DNA from: Bacteroidota bacterium
GTDB lineage: Bacteria; Bacteroidota; Bacteroidia; Flavobacteriales; Flavobacteriaceae
NCBI GenBank assembly: GCA_027620655.1
Contig: JAQCDS010000001.1
Coordinates: 372,001-436,000 of the forward strand
DNA: 64,000 nt
Reading direction: 5' to 3'
In this document: positions 8,399-16,445 of the stretch, one piece after another
Layout: each line of letters starts with the position of its first letter
Position numbering within the stretch: position 1 is the first letter of the stretch
Program-made: the position numbers and the translations under genes
Notes under the pieces: model-generated
Databases searched by the model: none
Told to the model about the DNA's origin: nothing
What the model saw: the letters and a program-made list of their open reading frames with translations, nothing else

Positions 8399-9136
8399 AT
8401 GCCAAAACTATCGGTCATTATTCCGACTTACAATGAAGACAAGTATCTAAAAGGCGCGCTTCATTCCGTTCAATTTGCCGATGAAATTATTATTGTTGAT
8501 TCCCTAAGTACAGACAAAACTGTTGAAATTGCAGAACAGCATGGATGTAAAGTTGTGTCTCGAGCTTTCGATAATTTTTCTAATCAAAAAAATTATGCCT
8601 TAGAATTTGCAAACTGCGAATGGGTTTTATTTTTAGATGCAGATGAGCGCATTCCGTATCAACTCCAAGTTGAAATCAAAACAGCTATAAATCAATTTGA
8701 TATTAAAAGTTTTAAACTAAAATTTCCACATTTTTTTATGAACAGATTTTTGTTTCATCAAGGTAGTTCTGTTATTCGTCTTGTGCAACGTGAAAAATGC
8801 AGGTTTGAAGGTAGTGTACATGAAAAATTAATCATTGATGGAAAAATTGGTCAGCTCAAAACTTCTGTCCTACACTATACTTATAAAGGCTTTGAGCATT
8901 ATCTAAAAAAGAAAGATTCGTATGCCTGGTTTCAAGCCGAACAGATGCTAAAAAAAGGCAAAAAAACAAATTACTTTCATTTGGCTTTCAAACCTTTTTA
9001 CCGCTTTTTTCATAGTTATATCATCAAAGGAGGTTTTAAAGATGGTTTGCCGGCATTGGCCGTTGCCGCTGCTAACGCTTATGGCGTATTTTCTAGATAT
9101 GCAAAGCTTATGTTGTTACAAAAAAATTTAAAATAA
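8399..9136 (+). CDS. GT2 glycosyltransferase, WaaE/KdtX-like
   Basis: GT-A enzyme of 245 aa in the WaaE-type branch of GT2, whose characterised members add glucose to the LPS inner core. The N-terminus is KLSVIIPTYNEDKYLKGAL; nucleotide contact motif IIIVDSLSTDKT (30-41); metal-binding DAD at 80-82 in LFLDADERIP. The C-terminal part has FEGSVHEKL and a basic amphipathic tail (RFFHSYIIKGGFKDGL) that probably lies on the membrane. Two other genes in the patch (9919 and 10628) are paralogous in layout. Its 3' end overlaps the deacetylase gene by 9 bases. Confidence 0.88.
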   Translation: MPKLSVIIPTYNEDKYLKGALHSVQFADEIIIVDSLSTDKTVEIAEQHGCKVVSRAFDNFSNQKNYALEFANCEWVLFLDADERIPYQLQVEIKTAINQFDIKSFKLKFPHFFMNRFLFHQGSSVIRLVQREKCRFEGSVHEKLIIDGKIGQLKTSVLHYTYKGFEHYLKKKDSYAWFQAEQMLKKGKKTNYFHLAFKPFYRFFHSYIIKGGFKDGLPALAVAAANAYGVFSRYAKLMLLQKNLK

Positions 9137-9841
9137 TAACTTTCCGAACTTCACTTTAAGCTTAAAAGAGGACAAACTCATATCGCCTTTGATATCCAAA
9201 CGATTGAGTTCATATTTTGTATGTAATGGGAGCAAATTTATTCGATTTCCAATACGAAGTCCGAACGCAATTCTATGAGCAGATAATTGATTAAAGAAAC
9301 TTGATTTTTTAGACTTTTCTCTTGGAAATTTTCCATAAGGATAGGCCAAAATATTTTTGACGTCTAATTTGTGTTTTTGTATAAAATCTTGACATTCTTG
9401 AAAATCAGTATCTACCGCTTCTGAACTCATACTATCATAAGGGCGATGCCTAAAAGAATGAAGCCCCAACTCAATCACATTCGAATCCAAAGATTTTAAC
9501 TGTTCTACAGACATGATTTTTTCTTGTCCATCATTCCAATCATCATAACCACCTACATATGCAAAAGGAACAAAAAAACTAGCTTTTAGTTTATATTTCT
9601 GAAGCAAAGGATAGGCGTAATTCAGTTGATTTTCATAAACATCATCAAAAGTAATAATGATTGGTTTCTTTGGAGGTACAATTTTATTAGATTCCATGTC
9701 CGAGAAAAAAATACTTGTATAACCTTTTGAAACCAAATACTGAAGCTGTTGTTCCAATTTTTCAACTGAGATTGTAAGCCCCTTACTCTCTGCAGTGTTA
9801 GCAGAGACATTGTGGTACATCAAAATTGGAAGCTTTGCCAT
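9128..9841 (-). CDS. NodB-type polysaccharide deacetylase family protein
   Basis: Carbohydrate esterase family 4-like protein, 237 aa, expected to remove an acetyl group from an N-acetylated sugar. Motif 1 TFDD is at 64-67 (catalytic base and metal Asp) and motif 2 HSFRHRP at 128-134 supplies the two metal His. The start PILMYHNVS is characteristic of the branch often found in polysaccharide loci. No signal peptide is seen, so it may act on a cytoplasmic lipid-linked intermediate. Located among glycosyltransferases. Confidence 0.87.
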   Translation of the reverse strand: MAKLPILMYHNVSANTAESKGLTISVEKLEQQLQYLVSKGYTSIFFSDMESNKIVPPKKPIIITFDDVYENQLNYAYPLLQKYKLKASFFVPFAYVGGYDDWNDGQEKIMSVEQLKSLDSNVIELGLHSFRHRPYDSMSSEAVDTDFQECQDFIQKHKLDVKNILAYPYGKFPREKSKKSSFFNQLSAHRIAFGLRIGNRINLLPLHTKYELNRLDIKGDMSLSSFKLKVKFGKLLF

Positions 9842-9872
9842 AAAATAAAACCTTTTATCGTTGTAAAATTAT

Positions 9873-9880
9873 TACTTTTG
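9873..9880 (+). promoter_or_regulatory. Bacteroidota -7 box before the gene at 9919
   Basis: TACTTTTG fits TAnnTTTG, 38 bases before the ATG at 9919. It may drive the run of glycosyltransferase genes 9919-13395. No -33 match at the usual distance. Confidence 0.42.
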
Positions 9881-9918
9881 TTTAGTACTACACAATTAAT
9901 CGTACAGTTTTTAAATTT

Positions 9919-10623
9919 ATGATCAGTGCTGTTGTAATTTCTTTTGATGATAATGCGTACTTAGAAGCGTGTTTAAAACATTTATCATTTGTAAACCAAA
10001 TTATTGTAATTGGAACTTTAGAGTCAGAAGTTAAAGTAAAGCTAAAAAAAGAATTTGATTTTGATTTTATTGAAAATAAAAAAGATTACATTTCAATACT
10101 TTTTGAAATTGCCAAACAACATTGTATTTATGATTGGATTCTAGGATTAAAGGCCAATATGATTGTTCCAACAGACTTAAAAAATGAAATTCAATCCATA
10201 GTTGAAACCCAAAAAACACCCAAAATTTTCAAAGCTAAAACTCACTTTGACTTTATGGGGAAATCCATGAGATTTTCTGGGTTTAGAACAAAATGGAAAC
10301 CCATTTTATGGCCAAAAAAATCAAAGAATATTAGCACATCACAACTAAACTCAAAGTTTACAACATTGTACTTGGATTTTGATTCATTTTCGCAACAAAC
10401 CACACAAATTGCAAAAAGAAAAGCTTTTAGTCTCTACTCAAAAAAAGTAAAACCAAATATGATCGATTTTATTTGGAAACCCTTTTGGACATTAAAAAAA
10501 GAATGTGTTTTTAACCTTTGTATATTGGATGGCAAACAAGGTTTTATTTTGGCTTATCTAAGAGCATTTATGCAACTAAAAACTTATCTTTTTCTCTGGT
10601 TAAATTACCGAAATTTAGAATGA
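9919..10623 (+). CDS. Divergent WaaE-like glycosyltransferase homologue without DXD
   Basis: A 234-aa protein that aligns over its whole length with the neighbouring WaaE-like GT2 proteins: AVVISFDDNAYLEACLKHL corresponds to the first strand/helix, QIIVIG to the nucleotide-contact strand, and WILGLKANMIVP to the metal-binding strand. The key residues are gone: the Asp of IIVDS is Ile, and the metal-binding DAD/DGD is KAN (residues 78-80). The C-terminal membrane-associating tail (WKPFWTLKKECVFNLCILDG) remains. It precedes an intact homologue by 4 bases. It may be a non-catalytic partner, an enzyme with altered mechanism, or a decaying duplicate. Confidence 0.68.
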   Translation: MISAVVISFDDNAYLEACLKHLSFVNQIIVIGTLESEVKVKLKKEFDFDFIENKKDYISILFEIAKQHCIYDWILGLKANMIVPTDLKNEIQSIVETQKTPKIFKAKTHFDFMGKSMRFSGFRTKWKPILWPKKSKNISTSQLNSKFTTLYLDFDSFSQQTTQIAKRKAFSLYSKKVKPNMIDFIWKPFWTLKKECVFNLCILDGKQGFILAYLRAFMQLKTYLFLWLNYRNLE

Positions 10624-10627
10624 AAAT

Positions 10628-11395
10628 ATGATTAAACTATCGGCGGTTATTATCACTTTTAATGAGGAGGAACATTTGGAAAAATGTCTTTCATCGCTGC
10701 TAGGAATTGGCGATGAAATTATTGTGGTAGACTCCTACTCTACAGATGATACAAAAAAAATATGCAAGGATTTTAATGTACGCTTTATTGAACAAAAATT
10801 CTTGGGTTACAAAGAACAAAAGAACTTTGCTTTGGCTCAAGCAAAACACGATTATATTCTATCTTTGGATGGCGATGAAGCGCTTTCTGATACTCTAAAA
10901 AAGTCGATCCTTAAAGTCAAAAACAATTGGGATAAAGATGGGTATTATTGTAACCGTTTAAATAATTATTGCGGACAATGGATACGACATTCAGACTGGT
11001 ACCCAGACCGAAAATTGAGGCTATTTAAAAAAGATAGTGGAACATGGAAAGGCATTAATCCACATGATTGTTTTACACTAATTTCAGGTAAAAAAAGTGG
11101 ACATCTAAAAGGCGATTTATTACATTGGATTTATAGAGATTATGAAGAACACAACCAAAAAATTGAACGTTTTTCGATTATTGCCGCACAGTCCTATTTT
11201 GATTTAGGTATCAAAGCATCAATTTTTAAAATTCTCTGGCGACCAAGTTGGGCTTTTTTTAAAGCCTATTTCCTAAGACGTGGTTTTTTGGATGGTTTTA
11301 ATGGTTGGGTGATTTGTGTTCAGACCTATTATGTAACGTTTTTGAAATACATCAAACTTCGGGAGTTGTGGCAACAAAATAAGATGAAAAGATGA
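10628..11395 (+). CDS. GT2 glycosyltransferase, WaaE/KdtX-like
   Basis: Intact member of the same branch as the gene at 8399. KLSAVIITFNEEEHLEKCL begins the protein, IIVVDSYSTDDTK contacts the nucleotide, and DGD at 81-83 (LSLDGDEALS) binds the metal. The C-terminal half has HPHD-like NPHDCF and a basic/hydrophobic tail (AFFKAYFLRRGFLDGF). It is 255 aa long. It follows the degenerate homologue at 9919 by 4 bases and overlaps the next glycosyltransferase by ATGA, so the three are one transcription unit. Confidence 0.9.
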   Translation: MIKLSAVIITFNEEEHLEKCLSSLLGIGDEIIVVDSYSTDDTKKICKDFNVRFIEQKFLGYKEQKNFALAQAKHDYILSLDGDEALSDTLKKSILKVKNNWDKDGYYCNRLNNYCGQWIRHSDWYPDRKLRLFKKDSGTWKGINPHDCFTLISGKKSGHLKGDLLHWIYRDYEEHNQKIERFSIIAAQSYFDLGIKASIFKILWRPSWAFFKAYFLRRGFLDGFNGWVICVQTYYVTFLKYIKLRELWQQNKMKR

Positions 11396-12471
11396 CAAAA
11401 AGAGTATTCCTTGAAGCACACAATATAAAAAACCCTTATTTTGGATTTGGGCAGTTTAATTATCATCTTATAAAGGGGCTTTATACTGCCAATATTGATG
11501 ATTTTAAAATGGTAATTCATGCTAAAGATATTACTAAATTAAAAGAAGAATTTGGTGATTATTTTGAGTATAAAAAATACTACAGTCATAGAAGATATCC
11601 TCTTTTTGGTATCAGAAAAAAATACGATGTTTGGCATTCTTTAAATCAAAATATAAAGATAGAACCGCAATCTGTAAGTCCATATTTACTTACCGTTCAT
11701 GATGTTAATTTTATAGATGAAGTTTCAAGTGATGCTCAACACCCTAGAAACCTTAGGTTTCAAAAAAAATTAAATCGAAGCACTGCCATTACCTATATTT
11801 CAGAATATGCAAAGCGCTCAACACATCAATATTTTAAAGTCCCAAAAGTACCAGAATTTGTGATTTATAATGGAAACCCGATACAATCTACTAAAATAGA
11901 GGGTGGTTTTGTGCCAAAATACACTACAAAACGTCCATTTTTATTTACAATTGGTGAGTGTACTCCTCGAAAAAATTTTCATACACTTGTAAACATGCTT
12001 AAAGAGCTTCCAGAGTATGACCTTGTAATTTCTGGAAACCAAAATACAGATTATGCAAAAGAAAAATTAGCAGCATGTATAAAATTCGAAAACTTGGAAA
12101 AACGAGTAATTTTAACAGGAAAAATTAATGCTATTGAAAAGCAATATTATTTAAAAAATTGTGCAGCATTTGTGTTTCCAAGTTTGAGAGAAGGCTTTGG
12201 AATTCCTCCTATTGAAGCCATGCGCTTTGGTAAACCTGTATTTTTATCGAACAATACGTCACTTCCAGAAATTGGAGGAAAACATGCTTTTTACTGGGAT
12301 CACTATGAACCAAAATATATGGCTGATGCCCTACTTAAAGGAATGGCAACTTACCTCTCCAAAAAAGACTGGTATTCAGAGCAATACATTAAACGTGCTC
12401 AAAGTTTTGATTGGAACAAGGCTGCAAAACAATACATTGAAGTGTACAAAACTATATTACATAATTTGTAA
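11392..12471 (+). CDS. GT4-type glycosyltransferase
   Basis: GT-B glycosyltransferase (group 1/GT4), 359 aa. The retaining GT4 signature is in the C-terminal domain: PSLREGFGIPPIEAMRFGKP around residues 262-281 contains the two Glu of the EX7E pair. A donor-binding segment FLFTIGECTPRKNFHTLV lies near 185-205. The N-terminal domain contains DVWHSLNQN and LLTVHDVNF, acceptor-side features seen in mannosyl/rhamnosyltransferases. Coupled to the previous gene by ATGA. Linkage and sugar are unknown. Confidence 0.9.
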   Translation: MTKRVFLEAHNIKNPYFGFGQFNYHLIKGLYTANIDDFKMVIHAKDITKLKEEFGDYFEYKKYYSHRRYPLFGIRKKYDVWHSLNQNIKIEPQSVSPYLLTVHDVNFIDEVSSDAQHPRNLRFQKKLNRSTAITYISEYAKRSTHQYFKVPKVPEFVIYNGNPIQSTKIEGGFVPKYTTKRPFLFTIGECTPRKNFHTLVNMLKELPEYDLVISGNQNTDYAKEKLAACIKFENLEKRVILTGKINAIEKQYYLKNCAAFVFPSLREGFGIPPIEAMRFGKPVFLSNNTSLPEIGGKHAFYWDHYEPKYMADALLKGMATYLSKKDWYSEQYIKRAQSFDWNKAAKQYIEVYKTILHNL

Positions 12472-12483
12472 ATTCAAATTAAT

Positions 12484-13395
12484 TTGAAAAATATTTCCAT
12501 CATTTTAATCAATTACAATACTGCTAAGTTTACTTTAGATTGTATTACTTCTATTTATAAAAATACCACAAAGACCATTGATTTTGAAATTATTGTTGTA
12601 GACAATAATTCGGAGGACGAAGATTATAAAATTTTATGTGAAGGACTCAAAAAAAACCCTGATGTTGTTTTGCATAGTAGTCCTATAAACACTGGTTTTG
12701 GAGGTGGAAATATGCTTGGCTTTCAATATGCAAAAGGTCAATATGTATTGTTTATAAACAATGATGTGGTTTTGAAAAATGATGTGCTGTCTACTGCCTA
12801 TAATTTTATGGAAACGAATCTTAGTGTTGGTGTTTGTACAGCACAAAATTTTGATGAACATAACAATTTTGTACCCTCTTTTGACCATGATAAAGGTTTA
12901 CGTAAACTAATTTTTGGCAGAAGTTTTTTAGAAACTATAAATCCCAAAAAATATCCAAAACGAAAGCAAGAATACAAAGCCCCTTTGGAGGTGAATTTTG
13001 TAAATGGAGCTTTTATGTTTTTTAGAAAAAAACAATATGAAGAAGTTGGAGGTTTTGACTCCAATATTTTTCTATACTTTGAAGAAATGGATATTTGCTA
13101 CAGATTGCGACAAAAAAATTATAGTTGTGTATTGTTATCAGAAGCTAAAATTGTACACTTTCAAGGGGCTAGTACAGGTATATCAACAGTCCTAAAAAAA
13201 GAAGGATTCATTTCCTATTTATATGTTTTGAAAAAAAATTATAGTTATTTAAAATTTAAAATTATACAGTTATATTTAGTAATTACATTCCTTGTAAAAC
13301 CAAAAAAATGGGATTTGCTGCCCATAGCCATTAAAGGCGGGGATCTTTCCAGTTCATTAAAAAATAGTCAGTTAGAAAGAGAAATTGCTCGTTAG
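12484..13395 (+). CDS. GT2 glycosyltransferase (rhamnosyltransferase-like), TTG start
   Basis: GT-A enzyme of 303 aa resembling dTDP-rhamnosyltransferases: ISIILINYNTAKFTLDCI, then EIIVVDNNSEDE, the metal site LFINNDV, VNGAFMFFRKK and the acceptor-side GGFDSNIFLYFEEMDICYRL. A hydrophobic stretch near the C-terminus (IIQLYLVITFLV) may touch the membrane. The start is TTG at 12484: the next in-frame Met lies well inside the domain, and strand 1 begins right after the TTG. The context AATTTGAA is shared with two other TTG starts in the window. Its stop overlaps the convergent gene by 4 bases. Confidence 0.87.
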   Translation: MKNISIILINYNTAKFTLDCITSIYKNTTKTIDFEIIVVDNNSEDEDYKILCEGLKKNPDVVLHSSPINTGFGGGNMLGFQYAKGQYVLFINNDVVLKNDVLSTAYNFMETNLSVGVCTAQNFDEHNNFVPSFDHDKGLRKLIFGRSFLETINPKKYPKRKQEYKAPLEVNFVNGAFMFFRKKQYEEVGGFDSNIFLYFEEMDICYRLRQKNYSCVLLSEAKIVHFQGASTGISTVLKKEGFISYLYVLKKNYSYLKFKIIQLYLVITFLVKPKKWDLLPIAIKGGDLSSSLKNSQLEREIAR

Positions 13396-14366
13396 CTTTC
13401 TCTTTTTCTTTGACGATAGATTCTGTAACTTTGGTATAAATATACAATTGTAAGTCTCCACTTTGAATTCCTTTTTTTTAGTGTTTTTGCATATTCCAAA
13501 TACTGCTCAATTGTCTTATCAATATTGAAATATGTTAAAGCATAATTTCGCATTGAATCCCCATCGGCAGGATTATATGATTGAAATGATTCTATTAAAT
13601 CTGTTTTTGAAAATTTATAATTAAAATATCGACCAGAACAATTGTTTGCCACACATTTTGAGATTAAATCTGTAGTCATATAGCCATCTGCTTTTGAAGA
13701 ATTATAATCGCGTTCGTCATAAATTACCACTGGCCTACCACAAGCCATGGCTTCGTAAGCTGAGCGGCCTAAACCAACAACTAAATCGGCTTCATTTATT
13801 AAATCTTCAACATTCCAAATGGGATTTATGTGTTTGTTCAGTTTTTTAAAATTTACCCCAATCTCTTTACAAACTGATTCAATTTTTGCATTGGCAACTG
13901 TAGACTGACTTAAACTTAAAACATTTTTCAATTCCCTGTTAATGGAAGTTTTAATGTTGTATCGTGTGCAATTTATTCCATTTAAAATCAATACAGATTT
14001 AAATCCTTTTTTAAAAATATGTGATTTTATTTCTTCTGAAATACTTACAAAACCATCTGCATAAGGTGATGGTTTTTCTAGCTTTGGAAAAATTCCATGA
14101 CAGGTTTGAATAATGGGACCTTTACGGCTTAAATATCGAACACATGTATAATGATTGGCTAAAATTAAATCATACCGCTTCTTGGACATAAAATTAACGC
14201 TCAAATTCTTTTCAATTTTATCAGAAGTAATACCTTTGAAAAAAGTAAAATATTCTACAGAATAGCCCTTATTTTTTAAAGCTTCAATAAGTGTATAAGT
14301 GAACGTCTCTGAACCTCCCACGAATTTTAATTGATGATTAGCAATAAGAATATTTTTAATTTTCAT
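13392..14366 (-). CDS. GT-B glycosyltransferase (GT4-like)
   Basis: Protein of 324 aa with the GT-B pattern: an N-terminal Gly-rich loop in LKFVGGSETFTYTLIEAL, a middle segment IIQTCHGIF, and a C-terminal nucleotide-sugar region GLGRSAYEAMACGRPVVIYD around residues 202-221 (Glu of the EX7E pair in YEAMACGRP). It lacks a classical REGFG stretch, so it is a divergent member. The C-terminus is strongly basic (LKKRNSKWRL... RQRKRES). It is on the opposite strand, closing the polysaccharide patch. Confidence 0.8.
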   Translation of the reverse strand: MKIKNILIANHQLKFVGGSETFTYTLIEALKNKGYSVEYFTFFKGITSDKIEKNLSVNFMSKKRYDLILANHYTCVRYLSRKGPIIQTCHGIFPKLEKPSPYADGFVSISEEIKSHIFKKGFKSVLILNGINCTRYNIKTSINRELKNVLSLSQSTVANAKIESVCKEIGVNFKKLNKHINPIWNVEDLINEADLVVGLGRSAYEAMACGRPVVIYDERDYNSSKADGYMTTDLISKCVANNCSGRYFNYKFSKTDLIESFQSYNPADGDSMRNYALTYFNIDKTIEQYLEYAKTLKKRNSKWRLTIVYLYQSYRIYRQRKRES

Positions 14367-14411
14367 TATTTATAAATAATTTTAAAAATACAGATATCAT
14401 TGTAATTAAAC

Positions 14412-14419
14412 TACTTTTG
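14412..14419 (+). promoter_or_regulatory. Bacteroidota -7 box for tsaC
   Basis: TACTTTTG fits TAnnTTTG and lies 24 bases before the tsaC ATG. It would start the tsaC-cca-ctaA run. No -33 element at the expected distance. Confidence 0.5.
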
Positions 14420-14443
14420 TAATAAATATTACAGCTTTGTTTT

Positions 14444-15001
14444 ATGAATGAAGACTTAAAAAATTCTTTATCTGTTATAAAAAAAGGGGGGCTTTTGCTT
14501 TACCCTACAGATACTGTTTGGGGTATAGGATGTGATGCGACCAATTATGAAGCAGTTCAGAAAATATTTGAACTTAAAAAAAGAGAGGACACAAAAACTA
14601 TGATTTGTTTGGTGAACTCTATTCAAATGCTTAATCAATACATTGAGGAAATCCCTGAAACAGCATATTCTATTTTGAAATATGCGAATACTCCAACAAC
14701 CATTATTTATGATCGACCACTTAGATTGTCTGAAAACCTGATTGCACAAGACAATACATTGGCAATTAGAGTGGTACAAACTGGATTTTGTAATGAATTG
14801 ATCAAGCACTTTAAAAAACCAATTGTTTCAACCTCAGCTAATATTTCTGGAAAACCTACACCAAAAGTCTTTCAAGAAATTGATAATGAGATTTTAAAAG
14901 GTGTTGACTATGTTGTAACTTTGGAACGTCATAAAAAACCATCAAAACCTTCTTCAATTATTAAATTGAGTTCTAATGGAGAAGTCAAGGTAATTCGTTA
15001 A
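14444..15001 (+). CDS. tsaC: L-threonylcarbamoyladenylate synthase (TsaC/YrdC/Sua5 family)
   Basis: Makes threonylcarbamoyl-AMP from threonine, bicarbonate and ATP, the first step of the t6A modification at position 37 of ANN-decoding tRNAs. The YrdC domain fills the 185-aa protein: LLYPTDTVWGIGCDATN (18-34), the basic KKREDTK (45-51) and PIVSTSANISGKPTP near 129-143. There is no Sua5 C-terminal domain, so this is the short TsaC form. It lies 25 bases before cca, another tRNA gene. Confidence 0.93.
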   Translation: MNEDLKNSLSVIKKGGLLLYPTDTVWGIGCDATNYEAVQKIFELKKREDTKTMICLVNSIQMLNQYIEEIPETAYSILKYANTPTTIIYDRPLRLSENLIAQDNTLAIRVVQTGFCNELIKHFKKPIVSTSANISGKPTPKVFQEIDNEILKGVDYVVTLERHKKPSKPSSIIKLSSNGEVKVIR

Positions 15002-15026
15002 AAAATTGCAATTACAAAAAAAGTCT

Positions 15027-16445
15027 ATGAATCTTAAGCACGCTTTGAAAAATCCAGTTTTCAAAATCATCTCTTCTTCTGCAGATGAGCTTGGAATAGA
15101 ATGCTATGTAGTGGGCGGATATGTTCGAGATTTTTTATTAGAGCGCAATATTGGTCAAGATATAGATATTGTCGCTATTGGTAGTGGAATTGAATTGGCA
15201 AAGCAAGTTGCAAAGAACTTGCCAAATCAACCAAAAGTCAGCATTTTTAAAACCTATGGCACGGCCATGATTCGCTATGATGACATAGAACTAGAATTTG
15301 TTGGGGCACGAAAAGAATCCTATACCGAAAACAGTCGAAATCCAGAAGTAGAAAATGGCACTCTAGAAGATGATCAAAAGCGAAGAGATTTTACCATAAA
15401 TGCTTTGGCTATTGGATTGAATACTTCTAACTATGGAACGTTACTAGATCCATTCAACGGACTAAAAGATTTAGAAAACAAACGTATTGTTACGCCTTTA
15501 GAGCCAAATATCACATTTAGTGATGACCCATTGCGAATGCTTCGTGCGATTCGGTTTGCAACACAATTGGAATTTGAAATAGATCAAAAATCTTTAGAAG
15601 CTATTAAAGAAAATTTTCAAAGAATTGATATCATTACCAAAGAACGCATTGTTGTAGAACTACATAAAATATTAGAAAGTCCAAAGCCATCTATTGGGTT
15701 TTTATTGCTGGAAAAAACAGGCCTTTTAGATATTATTTTACCTGAAATTACAGCATTAAAAGGCATAGACGAGGTTGAAGGACAGCGGCACAAAGACAAT
15801 TTTTATCACACCTTGGAAGTTGTAGACAATATTTCCAACCACACCAACAATGTTTGGCTAAGATGGACCGCACTATTGCATGACATAGGTAAAGCTCCAA
15901 CAAAAAAGTTTAGTAAAAAAGTAGGATGGACATTTCATGGGCATGAATTAAAAGGTTCAAAGATGGTCTATCATTTGTTTAAACGCTTAAAGATGCCGCT
16001 GAACAATAAAATGAAATATGTTCAAAAATTAGTATTTATGAGCTCTCGACCTATTGCATTGGCAAGTGAGAATATCACTGATGCAGCTGTAAGACGATTG
16101 GTATTTGATGCAGGGGATTCCATTGAAGATTTGATGACACTTTGCGAAGCTGACATCACCACCAAAAACCCACGAAAGTTTAAAAAATACCATAATAATT
16201 TCAAAATTGTTCGTGAAAAAATGGTGGAAGTTGAAGAAAGAGATCGCATTAGAAACTTTCAACCTCCAGTCACTGGCGAAGAAATTATGAATGCCTTTCA
16301 ATTAAAACCCTGTCGCGAAATTGGAATCATAAAAGAACACATCAAAGAAGCCATTTTGGAAGGACATATCCCCAACGAACATCAAGCCGCATACGATTTG
16401 ATGCTTAAAAAAGGAATTGAACTTGGTTTAACTACTGCCTCATGA
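15027..16445 (+). CDS. cca: CCA tRNA nucleotidyltransferase with HD domain
   Basis: Adds or repairs the 3'-CCA end of tRNAs. Class II nucleotidyltransferase head: GGYVRD (30-35) and the metal-binding DID (45-47), then the arginine-rich KRRDFTINAL motif and DDPLRMLRAIRFA; the C-terminal half contains an HD-domain (H285, D286 in LLHDIGKAP). I chose the ATG at 15027 (MNLKHALKNPVF); the longer frame begins with TTG at 15006 and adds seven residues that do not look conserved. The stop overlaps ctaA by ATGA. Length 472 aa is usual for the Bacteroidota enzyme. Confidence 0.94.
   Translation: MNLKHALKNPVFKIISSSADELGIECYVVGGYVRDFLLERNIGQDIDIVAIGSGIELAKQVAKNLPNQPKVSIFKTYGTAMIRYDDIELEFVGARKESYTENSRNPEVENGTLEDDQKRRDFTINALAIGLNTSNYGTLLDPFNGLKDLENKRIVTPLEPNITFSDDPLRMLRAIRFATQLEFEIDQKSLEAIKENFQRIDIITKERIVVELHKILESPKPSIGFLLLEKTGLLDIILPEITALKGIDEVEGQRHKDNFYHTLEVVDNISNHTNNVWLRWTALLHDIGKAPTKKFSKKVGWTFHGHELKGSKMVYHLFKRLKMPLNNKMKYVQKLVFMSSRPIALASENITDAAVRRLVFDAGDSIEDLMTLCEADITTKNPRKFKKYHNNFKIVREKMVEVEERDRIRNFQPPVTGEEIMNAFQLKPCREIGIIKEHIKEAILEGHIPNEHQAAYDLMLKKGIELGLTTAS

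Noticed and set aside
12197-12487. 96-codon plus-strand frame inside the GT4 gene
   Set aside because: Lies within the well-supported glycosyltransferase in another frame; composition shows no domain.
5038-14366. O-antigen cluster or horizontally acquired capsule island
   Set aside because: No flippase, polymerase, chain-length or sugar-nucleotide genes, and no mobile element border; described as an LPS-core/surface-glycan patch only.
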